The notes under the pieces are model-generated. The model searched no databases, was not told the DNA's origin, and worked only from the letters and a program-made list of their open reading frames with translations. A stretch of DNA of 64,000 nucleotides from Kluyvera genomosp. 3 (lineage in GTDB: Bacteria; Pseudomonadota; Gammaproteobacteria; Enterobacterales; Enterobacteriaceae): assembly GCA_002211745.1 (NCBI GenBank), contig CP022114.1:1954645-2018644 (forward strand), read 5' to 3'. Position numbers and translations under genes: made by a program. This document shows, one piece after another, positions 11,038 through 21,957 of the stretch (within the stretch, counting starts at the first letter, position 1; the number at the start of each line of letters is the position of its first letter).

Positions 11038-12306
11038 ATGTCAAAAGAGAAAATACCTAACCCATGGTATGTTGGGGTGGTATCAGGAATGGCATCATAT
11101 ATTGATTCAGCGGCGATTATTTCCAACGGCACCGCACTGGTTATTTATCAAAAGACGATCGGGATTACCGCCGTAGAAATTGGTATTTTGTCCGGCTTGC
11201 TAACGTTAGCTATTGCGTTAGGCGCTTTTAGCGGCGGCCGATTAGGCGACAGGCTTGGACGCCGTAAAGTATTTATATTCACCATGTTAATGATTGTGAT
11301 GGGTACCTTGTTGCTGGCATTTGGGCTTAATTTCCCACTGCTGCTATTGGGTACACTGCTGGTGGGGCTGGCGACGGGGCCGATCTTCCGGTTTCGCTCG
11401 CGACAATTTCTGAGGCCGCCAATGATGAAAATCGCGGAAAAATTATTGGCCTGTCTAATATGCTGTGGACCGTGGGAATTGGCGTCACGATCGCAATTTC
11501 ATCCATCGTAGGAGACTGGGGCAAGCTCGGAGCGCAAATCCTGTTTCTGCACGTTTGTCTTGTCTCTGCGATCGTGCTGCTGCTGCGCCTGTCTATCCCT
11601 GAATCTCCGCTGTGGCTGGTGGCAAGGGATGAACTCAAACGAGGCGTCGCCACCGTGCGCGCGCAAACGTCTTCTTATAAAGATCTGCTCAGAGGCAAAT
11701 ATCTGTGGCCCTTTATCGCGCTGAGCGTCTTCTATACCTTTACCAACCTCGCCGCCAACACCGGTGGACAGTTCGGCGCCTATATCGCCGTCAACGTTGT
11801 CGGTATATCGATTAGCACCAGCTCGCTTTGGGGCTGTGCATGATGCCTGTCGGTCTGTTTTTCAATCTCTTTTTCATGCGCATTGTGGATACACCTAAAC
11901 GCATGACGTTCTTCGTCATCGGCGCTCTGGCGATGGTCGCCGGCTATTTGATTCTGCCGGTGTTACGTTTCACCCCTGCTGCGCTGCTCGGCAGCATGTT
12001 CCTGCTTGGCGTCGGTAACGGGTTGGCCTTCGAAGGCATTATGAAAGTGTGGGCGCAGGAATCGTTCCCCACCATGCTGCGTTCAACCGCCAGGGATTAA
12101 TTGTGGCGATTGCTCGCCTGACCTGCGGGGTGCTGGCTTTCGTCACTCCCGTGCTGCTCGATGCCGGACCGGTCATCTTTTACCTGCTGCTGGTCACCAT
12201 TGTGAGTATTGGCCTCGTTGCTGGTTGGCTCTGTTTTCACGGTACACAGCGGAATGAATTTAACGCAGAGGCCGAAGCGCTGGACTCTGTATCTGGCTTA
12301 AAATGA
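11038..12306 (+). CDS. MFS transporter, putative rhamnoside/oligosaccharide uptake
   Basis: About 423 residues with twelve predicted membrane segments. The MFS loop 2-3 motif GGRLGDRLGRRK is at about residues 68-79, and there is a sugar-porter-like PESPLWL after the sixth segment. RBS AAGGGAA precedes ATG 11038. Three bases are lost, in the G runs 11376-11379 and 11830-11833 and in CC 12090-12091. Restoring them joins all pieces into one product ending DSVSGLK. It lies 14 bases before the rhamnosidase start, so the two are surely cotranscribed and the likely substrate is a rhamnose-containing saccharide. It is distinct from the GPH-family transporters further right. Confidence 0.85.
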
Positions 12307-12320
12307 TCCTGGAGTAAAAT

Positions 12321-14977
12321 ATGCTACGTGTTGAAAAGATCCTGTTTAACTATGCCGAGCGGCTGCAAGGAACGGAAGATTTCCCGGTGGTTGGCTGGCA
12401 GATTCAAAGCGATAGAAACCATGTTATCCAGAAAAGCTGGCGGCTGCAGGTGAGCGAAGACGCTGGTTTTGCTGAACCAGTGTACGACAGCCAGAGGGTG
12501 GAGAGCGCGCAGTCGCAGCACATTCATTTGCGGGAAATCGCGCTGATGCCTTCCCGACGTTACTTCGTGCGGGTGAAAATCAGCGATAACGACGGAGAAT
12601 GTAGCGAATGGAGCCAGGCTGCCGAGTTTGTCAGCGGGTTGCCGGCGGAGTGCTGGCAGGGGAAATTTATCTCGGCGGAAGAACCCGCGGATAAAGTTAT
12701 CTCAAAAGGCACGCTTCTGCGTAATCAGCTGCATCTGGCGAAATTAGAGGATATTGCATCGGTATTTGTCCACGCCAGCGCGTTGGGGATCTATCAGCTT
12801 TACTGCAATGGTCGCAAGGTGGGGAATGACGAACTCACGCCCGGCTGGACCAGCTATGACCATCAGCTGCTCTATCAGACCTATGATTTAACACCGTTGG
12901 TGAAGGCGGGGAACAACGTTCTTGGCGCCAGCATTGGCGCGGGATGGTATAAGGGCGATATGAGTTTCAACCGCTATCGTAATTACTACGGAGAGCGCAC
13001 TGCCTTTATCTGTCAGGTGGTCATCAATTATAAAGATGGCACCCGGCAATTATGGGAACAGACGAACACTGGCAATCATCTTACTCGCCGGTGCTATTCT
13101 CTGAGATTTACGACGGTGAGATTTATGATGCCCGGCTCGAACAGCCCGGCTGGAACAGGGCGGAGTTTGATGCCGGGAAGTGGCGAGCCGTGAGCGTTAT
13201 TGACGCGGACCTATCGGTGCTTCGGGCGCAGGGCGACGCCACTGTTCAGCAAATCGAAACCATTGCGCCGGTCTCCTTTTTTACCACGCCGAAAGGTGAA
13301 CGGGTGATCGACTTTGGTCAAAACCTGACTGGCTGGGTGGCCTTTAGCGTTAAAGGCAGGGCGGGAGACAAAGTGGTGTTGCGCCATTTTGAGGTACTGG
13401 ATGCGCAGGGAATGTCTACCTGGCCAACCTTCGCAGCGCGAAACAGCGGATTGAATACGCCCTTAAGGGCGCGGAAGAAGAGCATTACCATCCCGCTTTA
13501 CCTTTCAGGGATTTCGTTACGTTAAAATTGAATCCTGGCCCGGTGAGTTCTCGCTAAGCCAGGTGACGGCGGTGGTCATTCACAGCCAGATGCGGCAAAC
13601 CGGGGAGTTTGTCTGCTCTAACCCGGATTTAAACCAGCTTCATCACAACATCCTTTGGGACTAAAAGGCAATTTTGTCGATGTTCCGACCGACTGCCCGC
13701 AGCGTGATGAGCGGCTCGGCTGGACCGGTGATGCGCAAATATTTTGCCGTACCGCCAGCTATCTGATGCAGACCCGTAATTTCTTCGCCAAATGGCTGGC
13801 GGATTTACGTTACGATCAAACGCCAGAAGGCGCGGTGCCGCATGTGGTACCGGATATCCTCACCGGCAAGAGTGATAACGACCTGAATTTAACCAACGGC
13901 GGTACTGTCGCGGCGGCGGCGTGGGCCGATGCGGCGGTGATCAACCCCTGGACGATGTATCTGATGTATGGCGACAGGGAAACGTTGCGTCAGCAGTACG
14001 CCAGCATGAAGGGCTGGGTCGATTTTATGCGCAACCATGCGGTAGATAATCAATGGCGCTACAAGCTGCAATTTGGCGATTGGGTGGCGCTGGATGCCAG
14101 AGAGGGCAGTTATTTTGGTGCCACCCCCGACGATCTGATTTGCATGGCGTATTTCGCCTTGTCCACGCTGCTGTTTGCTAAAGCGGCGAAAGCGCTGGGT
14201 GAAGAAGATGACTACCAGCACTATTTCGCCTTACACCAGGCTATCGTCGAGAGTTTTCAGCGGGAATTCTTCACTGCCACTGGCCGTCTGGCGGTCAGAA
14301 CGCAAACGGCGCATATTCTGGCGCTTTATTTCAACCTGCTGCCGGAAGCATACAGAGCGAAAACTGTTGCAGGGCTACTGGAATTGCTTGCCGAACATGA
14401 TGGTCACCTGGTGACTGGTTTTGTCGGTACGCCGTATTTTTGCCATGCGCTCAGTGAAAACGGTCAGGTGGATGCCGCGTGGCAGTTGCTGCTAAAAGAC
14501 GATTTCCCGTCATGGCTGTATCAGGTGAAGGCCGGGGCGACCACAATCTGGGAGCACTGGGATGGCGTTAAGCCGGACGGCACGATGTGGAGCCCGGATA
14601 TGAACTCCTTTAACCACTACGCCTATGGCGCCATCGGTGAATGGTTATATCGGGCGGCGGCGGGAATTAATACCCGGGAAGATGAGCCTGGATTTAAGCA
14701 TTCCATCCTGCGTCCACTTCCTGGCGGTGGTCTTGAATGGCTGAAAGCGCGCTATTCATCGGTGTACGGCGATATTTGTGTCCACTGGCAGCAGGAAGCG
14801 CAGACGGTAACGCTGGAGTTAGACATCCCGGCGAACACCCGCTCGACGCTGATACTTGACGGGGCGCGGACGCTGCTGGACGCCAACGGCATTGCATTTG
14901 CGCCGATGGACGGCGGCTACAGCGCTGAAGTGGGTTCCGGGCATTATCGCGTCATTTTCCTGCGTGAGAACAGATAA
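12321..14977 (+). CDS. Alpha-L-rhamnosidase, glycoside hydrolase family 78
   Basis: About 886 residues. Order: N-terminal Ig-like and carbohydrate-binding-like beta domains (LGIYQLYCNGRKVGNDELTPGWTSY), then the (alpha/alpha)6 catalytic barrel with the GH78 signature DVPTDCPQRDERLGWTGDAQ, and a C-terminal beta domain. The acidic residues of DERLGWTGDA are conserved in GH78. There is no signal peptide, so it is cytoplasmic and hydrolyses imported rhamnosides or rhamnogalacturonan fragments. Four bases are lost: G run 13054-13056, G run 13408-13410, T run 13497-13499 and G run 13657-13659. Each repair restores a recognisable family segment. Third gene of the AraC-MFS-GH78 cluster. Confidence 0.92.
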
Positions 14978-15109
14978 TATCCACGGCGGCCATTGCGCCG
15001 CCGTCACCGGTTAACGGTCGAATTCCTTCCTTTTCATTCCTTTATTCTGCGCATTGGCAAACGCGCGTCTCGCGATAATACTCGCGACCGTATTTGCGAG
15101 AGTGAAGCC

Positions 15110-16263
15110 GTGGCAGAAGAAAGCGACGACGACGACAAAACAGAAGACCCACACCCCAACGGCTTGAAAAAGCGCGCGAAGAGGGGCAAATTCCGCGTTC
15201 CCGCGAACTGACATCGCTGCTGATGCTGCTGGTGGGCGTTTGCGTGCTCTGGCTGGGCGGGGAGTCTCTCGCCCGTCGATTGGCCAATCTTCTTTCTGGC
15301 GGGCTGCGTTTTGACCACAGCATCGTCAGCGATCCTAATCTGATCCTTGGGCAAATTATTCTGCTGCTCAAAGAGGCCATGCTGGCGCTGCTGCCGCTGA
15401 TTGTCGGCGTGGTGACGGTGGCGCTGGTGGCGCCGATGATGCTCGGCGGGCTGGTATTCAGTACTAAATCGCTCGCTTTCAAGCTCGACAAACTTAACCC
15501 ATTGCCCGGCATTAAACGTATGTTCTCCGCGCAAACCGCGGCAGAGCTCACCAAAGCCATTATGAAAGCGGTGCTGATGGGCTCCGTGGCGGGCTTTTTT
15601 CTGTGGATGCACTGGCCGCAGATGATGCGGCTGGTCAGCGAGTCGCCGCTGTCGGCGATGGGTAACGCGTTGAACATGGTCGGACTGTGCGCGCTGCTGG
15701 TGGCGCTGGGCATCATTCCGATGGTCGGGTTCGACGTCTTCTGGCAAATCCACAGCCATCTGAAAAAGCTGCGCATGTCGCGCCAGGACATCCGCGATGA
15801 ATTCAAACAGAGCGAAGGCGACCCGCACGTGAAAGGGCGTATTCGCCAGATGCAGCGTGCGGCGGCGCGGCGTCGCATGATGGCGGACGTGCCGAAGGCC
15901 GACGTTATCGTGAATAACCCGACTCACTACTCGGTGGCGTTGCAGTATGACGAAAACAAAATGAGCGCACCGAAAGTGGTGGCAAAAGGTGCGGGCCTGG
16001 TGGCGCTACGCATTCGCGAAATTGGCGAAGAGAACCGAATTCCGATGCTGGAAGCACCCCCGCTGGCGCGTGCGCTGTATCGCCATGCCGATATCGGCCA
16101 GCAGATCCCCGGTCAGCTGTACGCGGCGGTCGCGGAAGTGCTGGCGTGGGTATGGCAACTGAAGCGCTGGCGACTGGCGGGCGGCGTGCCGCCGAAAAAA
16201 CCGGATAACATACCGGTGCCTGAGGCACTGGATTTTTTGAACGAGAAGGACTCTGATGGCTAA
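15110..16263 (+). CDS. flhB: Flagellar type III export apparatus protein FlhB
   Basis: About 385 residues; the export switch protein. An acidic N-terminus (AEESDDDDKTEDPTP) precedes KAREEGQIPRSREL, then four membrane segments and the cytoplasmic domain with the autocleavage site NPTHY (VIVNNPTHYSVALQY). Start GTG 15110 by homology; the ribosome binding site is weak. One C is missing at 15148-15150, near the N-terminus. The gene overlaps flhA (start 16256). In E. coli flhB follows cheZ, whereas here 5.3 kb of rhamnoside genes lie between. The 14978-15109 gap holds a GC-rich hairpin (14985-15004) and must carry the class 2 promoter, which I did not resolve. Confidence 0.94.
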
Positions 16264-18334
16264 TCTTGTCGCAATGCTGCGTCTCCCCGGCAACCTGAAA
16301 TCTACCCAGTGGCAGGTGCTTGCCGGGCCGGTGCTGATCCTGCTGATTCTGTCGATGATGGTGCTGCCGTTGCCGGCTTTCGTCCTCGATCTGCTGTTCA
16401 CCTTTAATATCGCGCTTTCCATCATGGTGTTGTTGGTGGCGATGTTCACCCAGCGCACGCTGGAATTTGCCGCCTTCCAACCATTCTGCTGTTCACCACG
16501 TTACTGCGCCTGGCGTTGAACGTCGCCTCCACCCGAATCATTCTGATGGAAGGGCATACCGGCGGCGCGGCGGCGGGAAGGTGGTAGAAGCTTTTGGCCA
16601 CTTCCTCGTGGGCGGTAACTTCGCCATCGGTATCGTGGTGTTTATTATCCTCGTGATCATCAACTTCATGGTTATCACCAAAGGTGCGGGTCGTATCGCC
16701 GAAGTGGGCGCGCGCTTCGTGCTGGACGGGATGCCGGGTAAACAGATGGCGATTGACGCCGATCTCAACGCCGGAATTATCGGCGAAGACGAGGCCAAGA
16801 AGCGTCGCGCCGAAGTGACTCAGGAAGCCGACTTCTACGGTTCAATGGACGGCGCCAGTAAATTTGTGCGCGGCGATGCGATCGCCGGGATCCTGATTAT
16901 GGTGATTAACGTCATCGGCGGTCTGCTGGTGGGCGTATTGCAGCACGGGCTGGATCTCGGCAAAGCGGCGGAATCCTATACGCTGCTGACCATCGGTGAT
17001 GGCCTGGTAGCCCAGATTCCGGCGCTGGTTATCTCTACCGCCGCGGGTGTGATTGTGACGCGCGTCAGCACTGAGCAGGATGTCGGCGAGCAGATGGTGG
17101 GGCAACTGTTCAGCAACCCGCGCGTGATGCTGCTCAGCGCCGGGTACTCGGCCTGCTGGGGCTGGTGCCGGGAATGCCGAACCTAGTGTTCCTGCTGTTT
17201 ACCGCGGCGCTGCTGGGGCTGGCATGGTGGATTCGCGGACGCGAAATGAAAGCGCCGGAGCAACCACAGCCGGTGAACGTGCCGGAGAGCAGTTCACAGG
17301 CCGTTGAAGCCACCTGGAGCGACGTGCAGTTGGAAGATACGCTGGGGATGGAGGTGGGTTACCGCCTGATCCCGATGGTTGATTTTCAGCAGGACGGCGA
17401 GCTGCTGGGGCGTATTCGCAGCATCCGTAAGAAATTTGCCCAGGAGATGGGCTTCCTGCCGCCGGTGGTACATATCCGCGACAATATGGATCTCTCACCG
17501 GCGCTGTACCGTATTCTGCTCAAAGGCGTGGAAATTGGCAGCGGCGAAGCCTATCCGGGGCGCTGGCTGGCGATTAACCCCGGCACTGCCGCGGGAAGTT
17601 TGCCGGGTGAGGTGACAACCGATCCGGCGTTTGGCCTGGATGCTATCTGGATTGAGAGCGCGTTAAAAGAGCAGGCGCAGATCCAGGGCTTTACGGTGGT
17701 GGAAGCCAGTACGGTGGTGGCGACACACCTGAACCATTTAATCAGCCTGCATGCCTCGGAGCTGTTTGGCCGTCAGGAAGCACAGCAGCTGCTGGATCGC
17801 GTGACCCAGGAAATGCCAAAACTGACCGAAGATTTAGTGCCGGGCGTAGTCACGCTGACGACGCTGCACAAAGTGCTACAAAATCTGCTCGATGAGAAAG
17901 TACCGATTCGCGATATGCGCACCATTCTCGAGACGCTGGCGGAGCATGCGCCGATCCAGACCGACCCGGGCGAACTGACTTCGGTGGTGCGCGTGGCGCT
18001 GGGCCGGGCTATTACCCAGCGCTGGTTCCCGGGCAACGACGAGGTGCAGGTGATTGGGCTGGATACGCCGCTGGAGCGCCTGTTGTTGCAGGCGTTGCAG
18101 GGCGGCGGCGGGCTGGAGCCAGGGCTGGCAGACAGATTGCTGGCGCAGACGCAGGAGGCGCTGGCGCGTCAGGAGATGCTGGGCGCGCCGCCGGTGCTGC
18201 TGGTCAATCACGCGCTGCGTCCACTGCTGTCGCGCTTCCTGCGCCGTAGCCTGCCGCAGCTGGTGGTGCTGTCGAATATGGAACTCTCCGACAACCGTAA
18301 TATCCGCATGACCGCGACCATTGGAGGTAAATAA
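16256..18334 (+). CDS. flhA: Flagellar type III export apparatus protein FlhA
   Basis: About 693 residues. Eight membrane segments in the first half with the FHIPEP-family motif [35 protein letters not shown], followed by a cytoplasmic export-gate domain that forms the nonameric docking ring. Three bases are lost: CC 16477-16478, G run 16575-16577 and G run 17142-17144. After repair the protein is continuous to MTATIGGK. The start overlaps the flhB stop and the stop overlaps the flhE ATG (TAATG), so the operon is tightly coupled. Confidence 0.94.
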
Positions 18335-18729
18335 TGCCGCGATTTCTTCCGCTGCTTTGCCTCCTGCCGTGTCTGGCGCAGGCGGCGGGTGAGGGGGCCT
18401 GGCAGGCCAGCAATATTGGCATTACGCTCAACCATCGTGGCGTGGCGGCCTCGTCACGCCCGCTGTCGCCATCGCAGCCTGTACAGGGTGCAACTACGCT
18501 GGTTGCCTGGCGCTATGAACTCAACGGGCCGATTCCTGCCGGACTGCGTACGCGACTGTGTTCGCTTTCGCGCTGTACGGAGCTGGATGCCCTCAGCGGT
18601 ACCACGATGGCGTTCAATCAGGTTTCCGCCGCTGAGCCGTTTCGTTTTATTTGGGAAATTCCTGGTGGCGGGCGATTAATTCCCGCTCTACAGGTTAAAA
18701 GCATTCAAATCATCGTTAACTACCGCTAA
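18334..18729 (+). CDS. flhE: Flagellar protein FlhE
   Basis: Protein of 131 residues with a signal peptide ([19 protein letters not shown]), so periplasmic. Matches FlhE, a plug/chaperone-like accessory that limits proton leakage through the flagellar export gate. Two cysteines in RLCSLSRCTEL may form a disulfide. GGAGG lies at 18323-18327 inside the end of flhA. Intact, and the last gene of flhBAE. Confidence 0.93.
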   Translation: MPRFLPLLCLLPCLAQAAGEGAWQASNIGITLNHRGVAASSRPLSPSQPVQGATTLVAWRYELNGPIPAGLRTRLCSLSRCTELDALSGTTMAFNQVSAAEPFRFIWEIPGGGRLIPALQVKSIQIIVNYR

Positions 18730-18747
18730 GCACCGCACATTCCTCCA

Positions 18748-18772
18748 CTCGCCACCAGATTCTGGTGGCGAG
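18748..18772 (+). terminator. Hairpin ending flhBAE
   Basis: CTCGCCACCAG-ATT-CTGGTGGCGAG is a perfect 11-bp stem 18 bases after the flhE stop, followed by CTCTCATTTC with only a poor U tract. Probably a terminator or 3-prime stabiliser. Confidence 0.6.
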
Positions 18773-18801
18773 CTCTCATTTCTGGCCCCTGCTTTTGATT
18801 G

Positions 18802-18821
18802 TAAAGAAACGTTGTTTTATA
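18802..18821. promoter_or_regulatory. Predicted KdgR operator upstream of rhiT
   Basis: TAAAGAAACGTTGTTTTATA contains GAAAC-GTT-GTTTT, a full match to the KdgR core RAAAYNNNRTTTY, with A/T-rich flanks as in known pectin genes. It lies about 180 bases before rhiT. KdgR represses pectin-catabolic genes until 2-keto-3-deoxygluconate binds. Assignment is by motif only. Confidence 0.7.
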
Positions 18822-18998
18822 AATCAGTGATGCATATGCCACGACTCTTTGCATTTTTGCCAACCCTACGCCCGCACTGGCAGAAATAGGAAGGTATCCC
18901 TTGATGCATACTTTTACTGTAGCCGTGTCAGTACTCCTTTTGTCTCAGCCTTAGCGAGGGAAGGAGATTCATAATAAAAAGCACAGGATTGACGGCTC

Positions 18999-20581
18999 AT
19001 GAATAGAACGCGAAAAATAGGACTGGTGAATTACTTCGCCTACGGGTCGGGAGATTTTCTCGGCGCGGGTACGACAGCGTTGACCGCTGCATGGCTTCTC
19101 TATTTCTATACCACTTTCTGCGGGTTAAGCCCCATTGAGGCTACCTTTATCTTCGCCACCGCCAGGGTTCTGGATGCGGTGGTCAGTCCGTTAATGGGCT
19201 TCCTGACCGACAACTTCGGCTCCACGTGGTTGGGTAAACGCTTCGGTCGCCGTAAGTTCTTTATTCTGTTGGGTATTCCTTGCGTGTTCAGCTATTCCTT
19301 TATGTGGATAGGGACATGGGCTTCTGGTATTACCTCCTGACCTATCTGATTTTTGACGTGGTCTACACCATGATTCTGGTGCCGTACGAAACGCTGGTAC
19401 CGGAAATGACCGACGACTTCAAACAGAAAACCAAGTTCTCCGGCGCACGTATTGGTATGGCGCAGATGTCCGCCATTCTGGCCTCTTTCCTGCCGGGTAT
19501 CCTGCTGACTCACTTTGGTAAAGACAACGCTATCTCTTTCTTCTACGCCAGCTTGGTGTTCTCCGTACTGTGCGCGCTGATGCTGACCTTCGTCTGGTTC
19601 TTCACCTGGGAACGCCCGCGTGAAGAGTGGACAGCGGCAGCCCTGAAGGCGGAAGAAGAGAAAAAGCACCTGACCTTTGGTCAGAGCATGAACCGCCTGT
19701 TTGTCGAACTGAGCTCCACGCTGCGCATTAAGATTTTCCGCCAGCATTTGGGCATGTACCTCGGCGGCTATATTGCCCAGGACGTGTTCAACGCCGTCTT
19801 TACCTACTACGTGGTGTTTGTGCTGATGCAGGAAGCTTCCGTGGCTTCTAACCTGCTGGGCACGATGGCGATTTTCCAGTTCATTGCCGTTATCGCCATG
19901 ATCCCGCTGTGCATCCGCTTCGGACCAGCGCCGTCCTACCGTATGGTTGTCGTCCTGTTTGGGTTGGGTCTTTCTCCTATGCCGCGCTGTACTATGCAGG
20001 CATGAGCGACATCTACTCGCTGCTGCTGCTGATCTCCGCTATCGCAGGTCTGGGCGCGGGGGCATCAACTATGTCCCGTGGAACACCTACACCTATATTT
20101 CTGACGTCGATGAAGTGATCACCGGTCAGCGTCGCGAAGGGATCTTCGCCGGCATCATGACCCTGACCCGCAAAGCCTCTCAGGCCGGTGCGGTCATGCT
20201 GGTGGGGATCATCATGCAGCTGTCTGGCTTTGTATCTGGCCAGAAAACGCAGCCGCCTGAAGTCAGCCATACCATCCTGATGATCCTCAGCATGGGCACC
20301 ATCATCGTATTGGCGTTGGGCTTCTTAGTTTCCCTGCGCTTTAAGCTGAACCTGAAAACTCACAGCGTGCTGCGTGAAGAAACCGCGAAAATGCGTGCGT
20401 CTGGCCACGTGGTGCCGGAGACCGTCACGCCGCAAGCGCGCGCTACGGTCGAGATGCTGGCGGGGATGCCTTATGAATCCCTGTGGGCAACAACAATATT
20501 GGCTACCTGAATCGTAACAAACCTGCTGCACCTTCACTGAAGCAGGCTGCAACATTGAATTCGACTTACAACAGAGGTTAA
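18999..20581 (+). CDS. rhiT: Rhamnogalacturonide transporter RhiT-like (GPH family)
   Basis: About 528 residues with twelve hydrophobic segments and the GPH (glycoside-pentoside-hexuronide:cation) signatures: PLMGFLTDNFGSTWLGKRFGRRK, LVPYETLVPEMTDDF, and GINYVPWNTYTYISDVDEV. Adjacent to rhiN, as in the known rhamnogalacturonide rhiTN pair. Four bases are lost, in G runs at 19311-19313, 19966-19968, 20058-20062 and 20484-20486; repair gives one product ending LNSTYNRG. The stop is five bases before the rhiN start. A KdgR-like box lies upstream. The name rests on family and context. Confidence 0.85.
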
Positions 20582-20585
20582 GAAT

Positions 20586-21725
20586 ATGAAAGTTTGGCCC
20601 GTCAAACATAGCCCATTATTACGACAGCCGGAACGCTTTATCTCCCGGGAAGAGCTGAAAGCCTTGATTCAGACGGTGACGAACAATCTGGTGAATATCA
20701 AGGATGAAACCGGTCAATTTCTGCTGCGCCTGGACGATGGCCGTATCATTGATACCAAAGGTTGGGCGGGCTGGGAATGGACGCATGGCGTAGGTCTGTA
20801 CGGTATTTATCAGTACTACCAGCAGACCGGCGATGTGGCGATGCGCGATATTATCGACAACTGGTTTGCTGACCGTTTTGCCGAGGGCGCGACCACCAAA
20901 AACGTCAACACCATGGCGCCGTTCCTGACCCTGGCCTATCGCTATGAAGAGACGGGTAATCCAGCATACTTGCCGTGGCTCGATAGCTGGGCTGAATGGG
21001 CAATGAACGAGATGCCGCGCACCGAACACGGCGGCATGCAGCACATTACCCTGGCTGAGGAAAACCATCAGCAGATGTGGGATGACACGCTGATGATGAC
21101 CGTGCTGCCGCTGGCGAAAATCGGCAAGCTGCTGAATCGCCCGGAATACGTGGAAGAGGCAGTGTATCAGTTCCTGCTGCACGTGCAGAATCTGATGGAC
21201 CGGGAAACCGGCCTGTGGTTCCACGGCTGGAGCTACGAAGGCAACCATAACTTTGCCAACGCCCGCTGGGCGCGCGGCAACAGCTGGTTGACCATCGTGA
21301 TCCCAGACTTCCTTGAGTTGGTCGATCTGCCGGAAAACAACGCGACGCGTCGTTACCTGGTGCAGGTGCTGAACGCACAGATTGCCGCGCTGGCGAAATG
21401 TCAGGATGAGAGTGGCCTGTGGCACACGTTGCTGGACGATCCGAACTCCTATCTGGAAGCATCGGCGACTGCCGGTTTTGCCTACGGTATTCTGAAAGCG
21501 GTGCGCAAGCGCTACGTCAGCCAGGAGTATGCGAGCGTTGCGGAAAAAGCGATCAAAGGCATTGTGAAGCACGTATCTCCGGAAGGCGAACTGCTGCAAA
21601 CCTCCTTCGGTACCGGGATGGGGTCTAACCTCGATTTCTACCGCGAAATCCCGCTGACCTCTATGCCGTACGGGCAGGCGATGGCGATCCTGTGCCTGAC
21701 CGAGTATTTACGTAAGTTCTTCTAA
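20586..21725 (+). CDS. rhiN: Unsaturated rhamnogalacturonyl hydrolase, GH105 (RhiN-like)
   Basis: Intact, 379 residues. An (alpha/alpha)6-barrel enzyme of family GH105 (YesR/YteR/RhiN) that removes the unsaturated galacturonyl residue from lyase products of rhamnogalacturonan, giving a precursor of keto-deoxy sugars. The catalytic aspartate motif is visible in QQMWDDTLMMTVLP; HGWSYEGNHNFANARWARGNSWL forms the substrate cleft. No signal peptide, so cytoplasmic. GAGGT overlapping the rhiT stop is the ribosome binding site, so the two are coupled. Confidence 0.92.
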   Translation: MKVWPVKHSPLLRQPERFISREELKALIQTVTNNLVNIKDETGQFLLRLDDGRIIDTKGWAGWEWTHGVGLYGIYQYYQQTGDVAMRDIIDNWFADRFAEGATTKNVNTMAPFLTLAYRYEETGNPAYLPWLDSWAEWAMNEMPRTEHGGMQHITLAEENHQQMWDDTLMMTVLPLAKIGKLLNRPEYVEEAVYQFLLHVQNLMDRETGLWFHGWSYEGNHNFANARWARGNSWLTIVIPDFLELVDLPENNATRRYLVQVLNAQIAALAKCQDESGLWHTLLDDPNSYLEASATAGFAYGILKAVRKRYVSQEYASVAEKAIKGIVKHVSPEGELLQTSFGTGMGSNLDFYREIPLTSMPYGQAMAILCLTEYLRKFF

Positions 21726-21742
21726 GTTCTCATTCTTCAGCC

Positions 21743-21771
21743 ACCCGGCAGCGTCAGTTGCCGGGTTTTTT
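21743..21771 (+). terminator. Rho-independent terminator after rhiN
   Basis: ACCCGGCA/TGCCGGGT stem with loop GCGTCAGT and a six-base T run. Separates rhiTN from the next transporter, which has its own promoter region. Confidence 0.88.
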
Positions 21772-21874
21772 ATTACCCGCCTAATCAAAATTTTTTGAAA
21801 TTTTCACTTTTGGTTATAAAAAATTTTTAAGTGGATCGCATTCCTGTGTGATGAGTAATAGCCGTAATGACATT

Positions 21875-21890
21875 AGTGATATAGCTCACA
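21875..21890. promoter_or_regulatory. Predicted CRP-cAMP site
   Basis: AGTGA-TATAGC-TCACA differs at one base from the half-site consensus TGTGA-N6-TCACA. It lies about 70 bases before the GPH transporter start and just upstream of the KdgR-like box, the usual arrangement at enterobacterial pectin genes. Confidence 0.65.
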
Positions 21891-21913
21891 TTTAACCCGC
21901 CGCCATAAGAATA

Positions 21914-21930
21914 TAAAAACAGTGTTTCAA
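21914..21930. promoter_or_regulatory. Predicted KdgR operator upstream of GPH transporter
   Basis: AAAAAC-AGT-GTTTCAA fits the core RAAAYNNNRTTTY with extended A/T arms. It is about 30 bases before the gene, where a bound repressor would block transcription. Confidence 0.65.
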
Positions 21931-21957
21931 AATAATAAAACACGAGGTTTATTTTTC

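Noticed and set aside
20619-21599. 326-residue open frame on the minus strand
   Set aside because: Antisense shadow of the intact GH105 hydrolase, with no start signal or family resemblance.
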